The translations under genes and the position numbers were made by a program. Below the pieces are notes generated by a model. That model saw only the letters and a list, made by a program, of their open reading frames with translations. It did not search any database and was not told the origin of the DNA. A DNA stretch of 64,000 nucleotides from Copromyces sp. CBS 386.78 (lineage: Eukaryota; Ascomycota; Sordariomycetes; Sordariales; Sordariaceae): NCBI GenBank assembly GCA_030685235.1, contig MU839198.1:79225-143224 (forward strand), given 5' to 3'. Positions 1 to 11,312 of the stretch are shown here, piece after piece. Positions within the stretch are counted from its first letter, which is position 1. Each line of letters begins with the position of its first letter.

Positions 1-931
1 CTGCACAGTTCTTTCGCCAACCTTCAGCCGTTCGCTCATACAAGGATTCTTGTTATTTAGCTTTACCGCCTTATTGCATGGTTCATTCTAAGTGGTCGGG
101 AGCTGTCTTGAAATCTTGCCTGCCTATCGAGACATCTTTGTAGCTTGAACTTGCTTGTTTACGCTGTCGCTCTCATATCACGCGTGGTTGGCGCTAGCAA
201 ACTAGGAGAGCAACGTGACGTATGGTTTCTTCCAAGTGGGATCCGGATAGTAATCGATCCGCCTGCTGTCATTGCGAATGGCTTTGGTCTTCGTGGCTCT
301 GAATGCGGCTCAGCGGCGGAGTGGAACGTGAAGTCACAGTCGACCTTAGCTCGGCAGATGCTTCACCATCCTTCAATATAACTCGCCTGGCGATTCACAG
401 CCTCAAAAAGCTTGTCTGCCTTTTAAGTCAAGACTCAGGCTTCTTTCTTCATCCATGTCCATGCAAAGATCTTACCTTTGGCAATCTTAGCGTACTGCAG
501 TTGGCGATGGAGACACTATGTAGAGTGGCCCAGCACAAATGAGTTGGATGGACACTGCGACCATGTCAACGGAGGAAAGGATTGAAGCAAAGCTCGGAAG
601 CGAGGCGGGATGAGTTGGGGATCGATGGTGCGGATGCTGCCAGGTTCGTGATGGGAATGCCTGCAGCATCGAAGCCAACGGCCGGAGTCGAGAGCATGGA
701 GACGGTGAACGAAGTTGAGGAGTGTGGGAGTCAGGTCTAAAAGGCCGACGATGTCCTTCCTTTGTTGCCAGAATATTTCAGCAGCAGCAGCAGCACAGAC
801 AGGAACGATCACCATCAAGACCATCACCCACCTTTTGTTTCATCCCCTCAACCTTCTTGAACTGGCACGATCAACCAAGCCCTTTCAACGGGAGTCTCAG
901 CTCAGGAACCTGGAAATGGAAGCTAACAAAA
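1..931. other. no gene assigned; upstream region
   Basis: I see no convincing gene here. Short open frames on both strands lack recognisable domains and overlap one another. A (CAG)n-type run lies at about 779-796. The stretch probably holds the promoter and 5' leader of the small secreted protein gene that starts near 932-965. Confidence 0.4.
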
Positions 932-1454
932 ATGCAGAACACTTGTTTACGAACCATCATCAACATGCTCTCCAAGCAGTGTCTCACCTTCGGCGCCTTC
1001 CTGGCTGCCATCGTCTCGGCTTCGCCGATCTCCGCTCTGGGTCCCGAGGCAGGACTCATCATGATCCAGCAGAGCGAGTTTCTCAACGGCACTCTCACTT
1101 GGTAAGTCGTCATCGTCTGCCTTCGCATTGTCTGATCGCCGTCAAACAAGCCTTGCATCAACCTACCTACCCGCCCACCTCTCCGAGACGAACTTCACTG
1201 ACCGACTCTTCTCTCACACAACCAGGTACGGGGAAGATCCGACCTTCACCAAGCGCTCCCTAGTCGATGCCGATGCCCCATTTAGCAAGCCGCTTAACAA
1301 GCGTTGTGGCAGCGACCTGCCCTCATGCGGCAACACCCACCAATCCTTCACATCGGTTTGCAGGACGCTGATCAACAACCTGCCTGACGCCGGAATCCTC
1401 AACAGCCCGCGGTCCACCTGCTATGACGTTATCTGTTCATGTGCCTTTTCGTGA
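932..1454 (+). CDS. candidate small secreted cysteine-containing protein
   Basis: Two exons fit: 932-1101 (or from the ATG at 965) and 1226-1454. The intron has a GTAAGT donor and a CCAG acceptor and keeps the frame through a split Trp codon. The start at 965 gives a textbook signal peptide (MLSKQCLTFGAFLAAIVSA) with a likely cleavage site after the SASPISA stretch. The mature part has a possible dibasic KR site followed by an RCGS...C...C...C...C pattern with six Cys in the last 50 residues. I cannot assign a family. Somewhat similar Sordariomycete secreted proteins, as I recall them, continue with a CC-x-SW motif that is absent here, so the C-terminus may be truncated or mis-spliced. The start codon choice (932 or 965) is not certain. 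Confidence 0.55.
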
Positions 1455-1630
1455 TGATGTATGTCTCGGGAAGCAAAACATCAAAATGGATTAGAACCAT
1501 TTATACCACTCACCTGTTATAGCCATACAACAACTGTCGCCCCAGGAGTATGAATGGAGACGGGGAAACAAGAAGAGGGTCGATCGAAACACCACCAAAA
1601 AAGAATCTCGAATAATCTCATTGCCGATTT

Positions 1631-1715
1631 TGGACGAGCTGGGAATCGAACCCAGGACCTTTCGCATACAGGTGAGTATGCTAAGCGAACGCTCTACCAA
1701 CTGAGCCACACGCCC
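1631..1715 (-). tRNA. tRNA-Ala(AGC) with a 12-nt intron, copy 1
   Basis: The minus strand folds as a tRNA: 7-bp acceptor stem with one G-U and one T-T pair, D arm GCTC/GAGC, anticodon stem TTCGC/GCGAA, and T arm CTGGG/CCCAG with a TTCGATT loop. The anticodon loop reads TTAGCA-intron-T, so the anticodon is AGC. The intron is 1667-1678, at the canonical position after base 37. The mature 73 nt are identical to copy 2 but the intron differs completely. B box is GGTTCGATTCC. Confidence 0.93.
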
Positions 1716-1744
1716 GGAAAGTGGAGATGAAGATGATCGAGAAG

Positions 1745-1829
1745 TGGACGAGCTGGGAATCGAACCCAGGACCTTTCGCATGCTCGGAAACATGCTAAGC
1801 GAACGCTCTACCAACTGAGCCACACGCCC
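1745..1829 (-). tRNA. tRNA-Ala(AGC) with a 12-nt intron, copy 2
   Basis: This is the same cloverleaf as copy 1 with an identical mature sequence and AGC anticodon. The intron is 1781-1792, also 12 nt, with an unrelated sequence. The two genes lie head to tail 29 bp apart on the minus strand, so they arose by tandem duplication or gene conversion of the exons. Confidence 0.93.
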
Positions 1830-3029
1830 GGAATCTTGTTGTTGAATTGTCGTCCTGGAGGTTGACCTTTCAATCACGGCGTTTGGGTCCGGCGGGAGTA
1901 GTGATGTTGAAGTCCGAACGGCGATGCGGGTGAGGACAAGGTGCAGTACCGGGGCCGGAATTTTGGGTTGGCTTGCTGCCGCAGTAGCAGCTCATGGTGA
2001 CTTTCGAAAGGGAATGGAGATTCAAAACAAATAACCGGCCGCGGTAGATTTACAATATGATGAGCTGAGCGTGCCACTGTCCCCTGATTGAGGGATGCCT
2101 GTCACCTCACAGCGCGACGATTATTCTGCGATATTGACGAGTTAGCCTGGATTCTGAGAGAAGCTGATGTTTACTAGTCACTGATGAAGAGGTCCCTGAG
2201 ATTCTTAACAAAGAAGGGGAATAGATTGGAGTCGTGTTGTTGGAGGGAATGTCGGCGGGAGAACCGGGGAAGCGAGCAGTGCGGGGCGGGACACTGTTGC
2301 CTGTGCTGCGTCATTGCAAAGCGTGGGCTTGTTTGGCCAGCATGCTCGAGTAATTTGCGGGATAGAAGGATGAAAGTGAAAAGGAAATGATGAGAGACGG
2401 GTCATGCGCGTATCAGCCAGAGAAGCTGAGCAGTAAACAAACGGAATGAAAGTAGAAGAAAGAGAGGTGAAGAAGGCCAGGTGAAGTTGGGGTGAACGGG
2501 CGACACAGCCGGCGGGTGAAGTGACGGAATCGGTCGAGGTCGAAGGGTGTCGCCCAATTGGAAGCGGTTGGCAGGACATTGTGGTCTGTGCACCCAAGAG
2601 ATAAGCACTGACCACACTCTGGGTGGGGCCAAAATACGAGACACGATTGGCCAATGTGGCCTACAACACTTTGAACCCTTCACATCTGCTGGTTCAAGCT
2701 CAGGTTCGCGCTCATTCACTGCCACTTGAGTTGATGCCCACGAATCTCGATTCTCGACTTCTTAAACCGTTTAACCTTTTCCACTTCCTCCATCAACCAA
2801 TTTCATCAACCATCATTACAACACGAATTCGGGGCACAGAGCATCAACACGCAGATGCCCCGGGCTCATTCAAACCCAATCCACGCACCCTAACTTTCTA
2901 TCATTTGAGAGAGACCTCGCCCTTGCCTAGGCCTGATCTCAATCTTTCATTGTCCGACTTACGGACATACTCCGTCCCCGAGTAACATCAAGACCTATAA
3001 ATTCCTCTCCTCAGGGGAATACGACAGAC
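1830..3029. other. intergenic; promoter and leader of the BTB-bromodomain gene
   Basis: There is no supported gene. Several short frames on both strands (for example minus 2205-2654) have compositions typical of non-coding DNA. The last 300 bp before 3030 are pyrimidine-rich, as is usual for a fungal promoter and 5' leader. Confidence 0.45.
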
Positions 3030-4732
3030 ATGAGTGCCTCACCCACCGCCTGTCAAGATCTTGCTAGATCTGTTCTTGGTAAGTCTTTCCCCACCTTCAT
3101 GCTCACTGCCTCGTCTTGCATCGGTCGGATGTTTATGTCTTTGTCTCATGTTTCGTCAATTACAGAGGCTGTTTATTGTTGTCCTGCTTCAAATACTGAC
3201 TGTCTTGTTCAGAGAATATTCCAGGATTGAATGGCACCCTCAATGGTACATCCGACGATGTAAACGGCGTCGAAAACAACGCGAAAGTCAACGAGACACA
3301 CGATGGCCACAATGACAAGGCCACTACAGAAGCCGAAAACGCGACAGCTGGCAAGGCCGAAGCTGTGAAACAAGAAGGATCCAGTTCGCCAGTCGAATCC
3401 ATCCACGAGCGTCCATTTTCGTGGCTGTAAGTCGAATCGAGCCGAACCCAACCGCGAAGCGGACACTAACACTGATCTTGGCTCCAGTCAACCACATGCT
3501 CTTTTCGTCATCATCATGGTTGGCCCTGAGGGCATGCCTTTCGGTATCCAGAAGGACTTTCTCTGTGCCAAGTCATCCTATTACAGGCGTTATTTTAAAG
3601 ACAAGGCAGCAAACAACGTAAACAACGAGTCGGTCGAGGACGTAGTCGAGCTTCGCGATACTTCGGTCGATGTCTTTGGTCACACCCAGCACTATCTTTA
3701 CAACGGCCAGGTTTACCCCGACACACCTCCCGATTACGAAGTCCTTATCGGCGTTTGGAAGCTTGGACACGGCTTGGGCATCGATGGCCTCTGCGATGCC
3801 ACGATCGACGCTATGATCGAATACCGCCGACTGACAAACTCAATCCCCGCCACTGCTCTTCTTGTGCAGGTGTGGAGCGAAACCCCCGAGGGATCCTCCA
3901 TCCGGAAGCTTTTGCTTTCCTGGGCTGCAGAATACATGCGGGCCTCTGAGGATCGTGCAGAGTTCGCTAATTCGCTGCCTAAGGAAGTTCTGAGTGAGCT
4001 TGTAGTGGCTATGAGCTCGTTGGACGCGACGCCGGCCCTGGCAGCAACCCCTACCCCGCCCGTATCCCAGGAGGCCGTCAACTCTGCCCATCAAGGCTGG
4101 CACGATGCCGTCGCCAATAGTGATGGCGAGCAGGTGCGTCCTGCTAAGAAGGCCAGATACTCCGACGCTGGTGCCAACGGTGCTAAGGCGACGCCTACCG
4201 GCCGCAAAGGACCCGGTCGGCCCAGCACTACTGGTCCAAAGGCCGGTTACAAGAGGAAGTACAACGTGGCTAATGGTGAGGTTGAGCTTACCACCTCGAA
4301 GAAGCTGGCGTTCTGCGACGACCTTCTTACTAGGATGCTTAGTGGCCCAGGTAATAATCTCTCTTTTATCATTAAAACAGAATAACGATATTTACTGACA
4401 CTGCTTCGCTCACAGGCTTCTGGACCCGCCTTGTTGGCCCCTTTCGCGATCCAGTCAACCCCGAATCCGACGGCGTGCCCGACTACTTTGAGAAGGTGGA
4501 CAAGCCCATGGACTTGCAAACTATGAGAGCAAAGATGGACCGCAACGAGTACGCTGATGAGAACGAATTCCTCGCCGACATGAACCAGATTTTCAACAAC
4601 TGCTACACGTACTGGAACAAGAAGAGTCCGATGTGGCAGGCATGCGAGAGGCTCCAGAAGACCTTCGAGGAGAAGTACTCGCAAATGTCCAAGTGGATTT
4701 CCAAGATGGAGGGTCAAGAGCCATCTAACTGA
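3030..4732 (+). CDS. BTB/POZ and bromodomain protein
   Basis: Four exons: 3030-3078, 3213-3426, 3488-4350, 4416-4732, giving 480 residues. All introns are GT-AG and all phases join. Residues 1-85 are low-complexity and acidic. A BTB fold starts near residue 88 (LFVIIMVGPEGMPFGIQKDF, then YYRRYF) and runs to about 190. A GRP AT-hook-like motif lies near residue 325 in a Lys/Arg-rich linker. The C-terminal 100 residues form a bromodomain (PDYFEKVDKPMDLQTM, then IFNNCYTYW). In most bromodomains the residue after the CxxY motif is the acetyl-lysine-contacting Asn; here it is Trp, followed by Asn. A nuclear chromatin-binding role is inferred from the domain pair; no ortholog name is claimed. Confidence 0.85.
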
Positions 4733-5623
4733 TCTCTGGGACGCTGTCCAAATGGGATCCTCCACCAGATCGCAAGACGGCCGAATTTATCAGGGTTGCG
4801 GAAGGAGCTGTTGAGAGAAATATCCGACAGGAATCTCTCGGATCAATGGCGCGCATATGGTTGCAACTGCCATTGTTTCCTCAATCGGATCGATCCCGAT
4901 CTAACCAAGATTTTTGCCCACGGTAGCGGCAAGAAACAAAGTCGCGAGAAGACCATTTGGCTGGGTGTAATGGTTACTCATCAAAAGAGCGGGAAAAGTG
5001 CACAAGTTTCGCGAAGCGAAAAAAAGGAAACGGTGATTGGTTTTCTGGTGTAGCATTATTGGTGTTTCCTTTGGTCATCATTAACCCCGCGGCGTTTGGG
5101 TTTTTTTTATATGACGGGGGCGGCGCTTAGGTCACTTTTTGTCCGGCAGCATGCCAGAGTGTGGCGAGAAAGGAAAGGATTATTGTATGCGAATATTATT
5201 TATGATACTGGTTTGAGGACCGGTGAGCTGGACTTGTCAAATGAAGACTTGGAAGGCGATGGAATATCAAGGGTTTAGTTAGGATCATTCAGAAAGTTCT
5301 CTCGTGCCAGGAGCAGAGCAAGGCAGGACAAAATAACTAGTATAGTTATAGTACAAGCGACTGCGGTTCTCGATATCCGCCGCAGCAATGAGGGCATATA
5401 ATGAACAGTCCTCCGAGTCACATTTTTGTTCTCATATTCCTTGTGATGATCGTATGGTGGAGAATCTTCATGCAGCAGATTCTAACGTCCCTAAGACAAC
5501 AAACGTTCCTAATCAAAGCAAAAGAACCAACCGGCAGACATACAATCAACTACATCGTACTTCATCCTTGCAGGATTGCCCAAGAGCTTTATACAGTACT
5601 CATACAAGCGAACAAAAACTTCC
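4733..5623. other. 3' intergenic region between convergent genes
   Basis: The BTB-bromodomain gene and tim21 both end toward this stretch, so it should hold their 3' UTRs and terminators. The open frames present (4796-5053, 5096-5278) are short, lack domains, and are not supported as genes. Confidence 0.5.
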
Positions 5624-6565
5624 TTAGTTCCACTTAACACCCAAGAACTTGAACTCCTTGTTCCCTCCCTTCTTAGCAGCCGCCACCTCCGCCTCCTTAT
5701 TTTCCAGGTAAATTCTGTGATGACCCCTGATATCCACGTAAAAAGTCTGATACTCATGCTCCCAGTGTCCCGGTTGCTTGGTCAGATGCAGCCGAACGAC
5801 GCCGGAACCTCTTGGTCCTTCGATCTGTTTTCATTCCGTTAGCCTCATGATAATCACCGAGTCTTGACAAGGAAAAAGGGACAGAAAAGGGAAAACAAAC
5901 ATGAAAGTGCATCTTCATATGCTCCACGCCCCGGCGGTCCTTCTCGACCGTTGCGGCAAGCGGCCGCGCTCGGCGCCACTTGTTGTTCGTCTCTTCGCCG
6001 TGAGCAGCGATCTTCTTGGGGTCGCCGGGCGAAAGAAGGGCGACGATGCGAGGGTCGGCTCGGATCCGGTCGACGGCCCGGTTGAAGTAGGCGGTTTTGG
6101 ACTCTGGGGAGAGCACGTCGGTGAAGAGGAGGTAGGCGATTCCTCCCTGTTTGTTTGTTTGTGGTGTTAGTATGTATCACCAGATAAGGTTGGGCGTGTA
6201 TGTAAGAGGACCGGGGAAAAAAAAAAACGTACGGTCATCACTACACCCAAAATCACCAAGCCAAAGTTGAAGGATTGCTGGACGGCACGCCCGGCTTTTT
6301 CAGTGGCCGAAAGCTGAGTCCAAGGGACATGGCCATCATCGTTGAAAGGCGTCACAGCTCTCCTCTTTGAGGTTTCCTGACCCTGTTGAGTGGTCGCATA
6401 TTGCCGGCGCGATGGGACGAGAATGCCGGCGCTAGGAGCTGTCGTCGGAGCTGCTCTCGAAGCTCTCGAAGCTGTAAGAATGGTTCTGGTTGCCAGTTGA
6501 CGGACCGCAGCGGGACTTCTGAGAAGCCTCACGCCGGCAGCCGAAGTGGTGAGCATTTTCATCAT
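5624..6565 (-). CDS. tim21: Tim21, mitochondrial inner-membrane import subunit
   Basis: Three exons on the minus strand: 6565-6233, 6146-5901 and 5824-5624, all in phase 0, give 259 residues. Tim21 is a subunit of the TIM23 translocase that contacts the TOM complex and links import to respiratory complexes. The N-terminus (about residues 1-60) is rich in Arg, Ala, Ser and Thr with almost no acids, a classic mitochondrial presequence. One membrane span follows (FGLVILGVVMTGGIAYLLF, about residues 101-119). The intermembrane-space domain follows, with LSPESKTAYFNRAVDRIR, a GEETNNKWRR stretch and, in the last exon, a VRLHL...YVDIRG pattern typical of the family. The start follows the usual family length. 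Intron 1 holds a T-run next to the donor on the coding strand. Confidence 0.93.
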
Positions 6566-7199
6566 GGAGGCTTCAATTTCAGGACAACACCCATATTTCG
6601 ACGGCCATGTTTCAGCCGTTTATCGTATGAGAGCTTCGATGAGAGGTCCGAAGCTGGGGTGAGCTGCGTTTGGTTGGATGAAGCTTTGAGGTTGGCTGTT
6701 GCCGGCACGGCATCTTTCCCTGCAGAGGTCCGTCCGGCGAGGGGTGGAGTCTGTGTTGCACTAGGCCTAGGCTACGGGGTATGCCAAGGCGCCAAGATGC
6801 CACATGGGCGCGGACACACAAATGTGGCCCCTGCCCTGACAGCGTCCAGCGGACTGACCCCAGAGAAGCCCCAGTGGACGTTCCAGTTGCCAGGCAGCCC
6901 GGCTCTCTCCGCTGGGGCTCCTGTCTCCTGAATGAACTGTGGTGCAGTGGTGCGGGCGAATGACAACACTCGAATAATTGACAACTTGTAACAAGCCGGA
7001 AACCTACAACGCCGCCCTTGTGTTCATGGAACTTCTGCCCCCTTTTTCACATTTTCCCCTGACGGCAGCACGTTTCGACCCTGACAACCTAACCGAGCAA
7101 AGGGGTCAACAACAACGACAAGTCGAGAACTAGTGACACATCACAAACCCTGCCAAGCGACAGACATACTCCGAACGATCACCGGACTCAACCGGCAAG
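6566..7199. promoter_or_regulatory. shared divergent promoter of tim21 and glo3
   Basis: The 634 bp separate the start codons of two divergently transcribed housekeeping genes, so both promoters must lie here. Open frames inside it are short and overlap on both strands. I see no clear TATA box or repeated operator-like site. Confidence 0.55.
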
Positions 7200-8994
7200 A
7201 TGAGCGGTCTCGCGACAAAGCAACAGTCGCTCAAGCTCTTTGAGAAGCTTAAGGCGAAGCCAGCCAACAAGGTGTGTGCTCACGCGAGCAACGATCCGAG
7301 ACACCATCCAGAGAGCTAACCGCTGCTTCCTACCAACAGATCTGCTTCGACTGCGGCCAAAAGAACCCAACATGGACCTCGGTCCCCTTTGGCATCTACC
7401 TCTGCCTCGACTGCTCCGCCAACCACCGCAACCTCGGCGTCCACATTTCCTTTGTGCGGTCTACTAACCTCGACCGTATGTTGTGCTCTCGATCTCTACC
7501 CACCAACGCGACCCCTCGCCCGCTAACACGAACCTTGTGCTTCTACAGAATGGCAATGGGACCAGCTACGGATTATGAAGGTGGGCGGCAATGAGTCGGC
7601 AACCAAGTTCTTCCAGCAAAACGGTGGTTCCGCCGCCCTGAACAGCAAGGATCCCAAGACCAAGTACCAATCCGCCGCCGCGACCAAGTACAAGGAGGAG
7701 CTCAAGAAGAGGGCTGCTAGGGATGCCCGCGAGTATGCAATACCCTACCCCTCAGTTACACAGACTGGCCGTTTACTACACGCTACATGAACGGAATTGC
7801 TGACGCGGTGTTTGCCTCCTACCCCAGGTACCCCGAAGAAGTGGTCATCACCGACGGCGACGACGCCACAAGCAGCAACACCCCGGCCGGCGAGCCCGAC
7901 GACGACTTCTTTTCCTCGTGGGACAAGCCCTCCATCAAGAAGCCGACACCTCCCATTTCTCGCACCTCCACGCCCCCCATCATCGGCCGCACCGCCTCCC
8001 CGCTCCTCGGCAACGGAAAGGACATCCAGCGCACTGCCTCGCCCCTCTCCAAGACCGATTCCGATGCCCCCACTCCCGCCGCCCCCGCCGCCAGCCGCAT
8101 CACCACCTCGGCGGCCCTCAGGAAAACCACGCCCGGCAGCAGCGCCACCGGCGGCCCGCGCAAGGTCGGCGGCGGCATCCTGGGCGCCAAGAAGCCCGCG
8201 GCCAAGCTGGGCGTCAAGAAGATCTCGGCGGACCTGATCGATTTCGACGAGGCGGAGAAGAAGGCCAAGGAAGAGGCGGAGCGTATCGCGAAGCTGGGTT
8301 ACGATCCCGAGGCGGAGGAGGAGTCTAAGACGGCAGCGAAGAAGGCGGAGATCAAGGCTAGCAACATCATTACCCCCGCTGCGGCGCCGGTTAGCTCGTC
8401 CAGTTCGAGGTCGGCGGCGCAGGAGAAGTCGGCTGCTGAGGTGGAACGGCTGGGTATGGGTGTCAGGAAGCTTGGTTTCGGTATGGTGGGCAAGCCCGGT
8501 GGTGCTGGTATTGGTGCTGCAAGCCCGGCGGCGGCGAAGAAGAATGCGGGCGGGTTTGGAAGTGTTGGGCCTATTAAGGCTAGTGATGGTATGTTTTTCT
8601 CTTCCTCTCTCCTCCTTTTCTCTCCCACGCAAATGCTAACATACGAAACACAGCCGACGAGGAACAATACGCCCGCAACAAGTTCGCCAACCAAAAGGCC
8701 ATCTCCTCCGACGAGTTCTTCAACAAAGGCAACTTTGACCCCTCCATCAAGGCCGAGACCAAGGCCCGCCTGCAAGGCTTCGAGGGCGCCCAAGCCATCT
8801 CTTCCAACGCCTACTTTGGCCGTCCCGAGGAGGATGCCTCGGTCGAGGACTACGGCGACCTCGAATCTGCTGCCAAGGACTTCATTCGCAAGTTTGGTAT
8901 CACTGCCAGTGATGATCTGGAGAACCTTACGCAGATGGTCGGTGAGGGCGCTGGGAGGTTGCAGGGTGCTATTAGGGCTTATCTTGGGAGCTGA
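7200..8994 (+). CDS. glo3: Glo3-type ArfGAP of COPI vesicle traffic
   Basis: Five exons: 7200-7271, 7340-7475, 7549-7732, 7828-8588 and 8654-8994, giving 497 residues. The protein should stimulate GTP hydrolysis by Arf on COPI vesicles at the Golgi. The ArfGAP zinc finger is complete, CX2CX16CX2C with Cys26, 29, 46 and 49, and the [13 protein letters not shown] segment supplies the catalytic Arg (residue 54). A Pro/Ser/Ala-rich linker carries repeated short SRTSTPP- and GRTASP-like motifs. A lysine/alanine-rich middle ([19 protein letters not shown]) suits the coatomer-binding part. The C-terminus has the Glo3-type ISSDEFF and ISSNAYFG motifs. Length and domain order match the Glo3/ArfGAP2-3 branch and not Gcs1. 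A long antisense frame (7745-8632) is a composition shadow of this gene. Confidence 0.93.
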
Positions 8995-9459
8995 GCGGTG
9001 GTACAATTGGTTGAGGGACGGAGAAGCGGGTGATGGCCCTGGTTACGAGAGCAAGCGGGATGCGAGCGATGAGGGGATACGCTTTAAGGTGGATATTAGT
9101 GACAAGTAAAAATCAGTATTTGTAGTGTAATGGTGAATGAATTAAGAGTACTCGCAGTTTGGATGGATGGATACCTCATACCGTAGTGTCGTGATTTGGC
9201 ATTTGAGAGGGCAACGAGGGACGGAACAGGGCGGAAATGGTTATCAACGCCCGGTGATAGTATCCCAGGAGGTGTCCCAATGAGTCTTTTGGTAACATGG
9301 AATCTAGTTGATTTTGCTATGGTTTTCTACTTCCATCTTGTCGGCGGCATTTGGTTTAGAATAGGTAGGCATTGCAATGATCATAATGGGGGCTGACTCG
9401 CGCACCAAACCCACAATTATAAGGCCTACTTCCAACCCGAACCTTCAACAACAACAGCT
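8995..9459. other. 3' region of glo3 and tRNA-Val upstream sequence
   Basis: No gene is supported. It contains the 3' UTR of glo3 and the 5' flank of the tRNA gene. Confidence 0.4.
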
Positions 9460-9533
9460 GGTCCGATGGTGTAGTTGGTTATCACGTCAGTCTAACACAC
9501 TGAAGGTCCTGAGATCGAGCCTCAGTCGGATCA
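9460..9533 (+). tRNA. tRNA-Val(AAC)
   Basis: The 74 nt fold as a cloverleaf: acceptor GGTCCGA/TCGGATC with discriminator A, D arm GTGTAGTTGGTTATCAC, anticodon stem TCAGT/ACTGA with loop CTAACAC (anticodon AAC), and T arm CTGAG with loop ATCGAGC. There is no intron. A T-rich run at 9543-9560 directly downstream suits an RNA polymerase III terminator. Confidence 0.93.
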
Positions 9534-10419
9534 TGAAGCAATTCTTTTTTTATTTTTTTGCGCGAATTTTCTCTTTTTCTCCCTTCTGTCATCTCGTGTT
9601 TTTTCTTCATCTATAGTGCAGTGGTCACTCGCATTTTTCTTTTGGTCCTTCACTCACATCATTCTTATTCAGCGGTTAATTGCGTCCCTGCAACTTGGTG
9701 TTCCTTGAAAGTCTTATTTTTGTGACGAGTGTTTGCAGACCTTCGTTCATTCGTGATCCATCTCACACCGTGTGTTATTTTCATAGAAATTATGGAGATG
9801 CCCCTCGTGCCTTTCCGACGGGAGACGCTGGGATGATCTGTCCTGCGTCTTGCATCCCGGCCGACCTTCCTTTTGGTTTTCTGTCCTCCAACATCAAAAC
9901 AGCGCTCTGCATGTTCAAGCCGAATCAAACATAACGTCCCAAGGTATGGAAATTCCTCTTTCTCCATTACCGCAATGGCAGGTCGATTGACTGATGACGC
10001 GTGACAGTGACGAAAATCAGCCCGGCTCCCCAGGTACCCATGCGCCATCGCCTTTGGTTGGATTCTTTCACCAAAGCCCGCGCTCGAGACTATCCTTCCA
10101 CGTTCGATACAGAGGCAACAGCACGTCGCACAATGGAATCTCCCTAGCTCCCGTACCCCGCCATGTCCCACGATGCTCGTTGGCAGATGCGTAGCATCAG
10201 GAACCGAATCTGTCCCTTTGCCTAGTGGCGGAAACAAGCCCTAGCAGCGCGAGGTGGGCGATCGGAGCAAGCTGTTGGTTGGTCATATCGCTTGATAAAC
10301 CTAGCCACAACCTTTATTCCTTGCGTCGTCAAGATACTTCACTCCTCTGGTCACCCGTCATCGCTCGAAGCTGGACCACTTCACGTCGATGCACTTACGC
10401 TGCCTGGAAGAGTCACGAG
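9534..10419. other. intergenic, no gene supported
   Basis: Frames on both strands (the longest is minus 9665-10237) show no domain, biased composition or splice-linked continuation. They are treated as chance frames. Confidence 0.4.
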
Positions 10420-10785
10420 ATGTCTTGGAACCCCGAGTCTCCTTCGCCCACGGGGCCAAACCAATGGTCAAGCGAGAACTACCAGCCACTCGAGCACGAT
10501 GATTCTATCCGTTTGTTGCGTTTAGAATCCATCAACTTCAATCATTTGCCCTGGAACCAGAGACGGCTATAATATTTTTCGAACCACGACCATCCCGAAT
10601 CCAACAAGCCGATTGAATGCACTATAGCTCATGCTCGACTCAGGGATAAGCCAAAATACCAAGCATTGTCATACGAATGGGGCCGGCCGGACAACACCCA
10701 TGATCCTTTCATTGCGGTCAATGGTTGCTACGCGTTAAGTAGGACACTGTTATGTTCGATCATCAGTTCACTTGGTTCCTGGTAA
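10420..10785 (+). pseudogene. HET-domain gene fragment (N-terminal part)
   Basis: From the ATG at 10420 one frame runs through a typical HET-protein start (YQPLEHDDSIRLLRLESI), meets an in-frame TAA at 10570-10572, and continues in the same frame with ARLRDKPKYQALSYEWG and an AVNG segment. It ends at a TAA near 10785. Those are the opening motifs of the HET domain, which triggers incompatibility cell death in fungi. The WIDAICINQ core and everything after it are missing. The internal TAA is what a CAA becomes by C-to-T change at CpA. The piece lies just upstream of a fuller HET gene in the same orientation, so it is probably a decayed paralog. Confidence 0.7.
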
Positions 10786-11312
10786 ACACGTGCGGTAGCA
10801 CGATGAGGGGGCATTGCATAATGTGGGGGCCATCGCTTATGCCCAAGCCTTCGGGGGAAAATGAAGCAGGAGCAGGCGACCAACCAGAATCACACCTCCC
10901 GTCGTCGATCTCAAGTGGAACTCATTCACATGGACACGATTGGGCTGGCAGGTGCAATCAAGGTTGGAAAGGGTGCCTAACAAACGACCCAAGACGTTCC
11001 TTCTCCAGTTCCTCTCAGGTTATTGTTTCTTGGACTTCGAGTGTCTTGTTGAGCAACGCCCAGCTCCCTGGAGGCGAGGATTTTCTAGCATCTCACCTCA
11101 GCTCTTCCACAACCCAGCAATTCACATTACTCGCAGCTCGCAGCTTCGTCACCAAATATCTTTAGCCAAACGCCTTATTTAGCGACAGCAATCTGTGGGC
11201 TCACTTCTAGAATTGCTGTCCCATTCCATCCCCCCATCTGCTTTTAACGACCTATCGCAACAACCCGCGGCCACTAAGCGGCATTATACAACCGTGGGAG
11301 CAGACGTGCATC
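10786..11312. other. spacer between HET fragment and HET gene
   Basis: No recognisable protein is encoded. The frame 10752-11165 continues past the HET fragment but I find no HET motifs in it. The 3' part probably holds the promoter of the next gene. Confidence 0.35.

Noticed and set aside
145..827. Short frames on both strands before the secreted-protein gene
   Set aside because: They overlap, lack domains and splice-linked continuations, and have non-coding composition.
7745..8632. 295-codon antisense frame opposite glo3
   Set aside because: It mirrors the GC-rich, Ala/Pro/Ser-rich glo3 exon and encodes low-complexity Arg/Gly sequence; no independent evidence.
9665..10237. 190-codon minus-strand frame
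   Set aside because: No recognisable motif, no start context or neighbours that support it; a chance frame is more likely.
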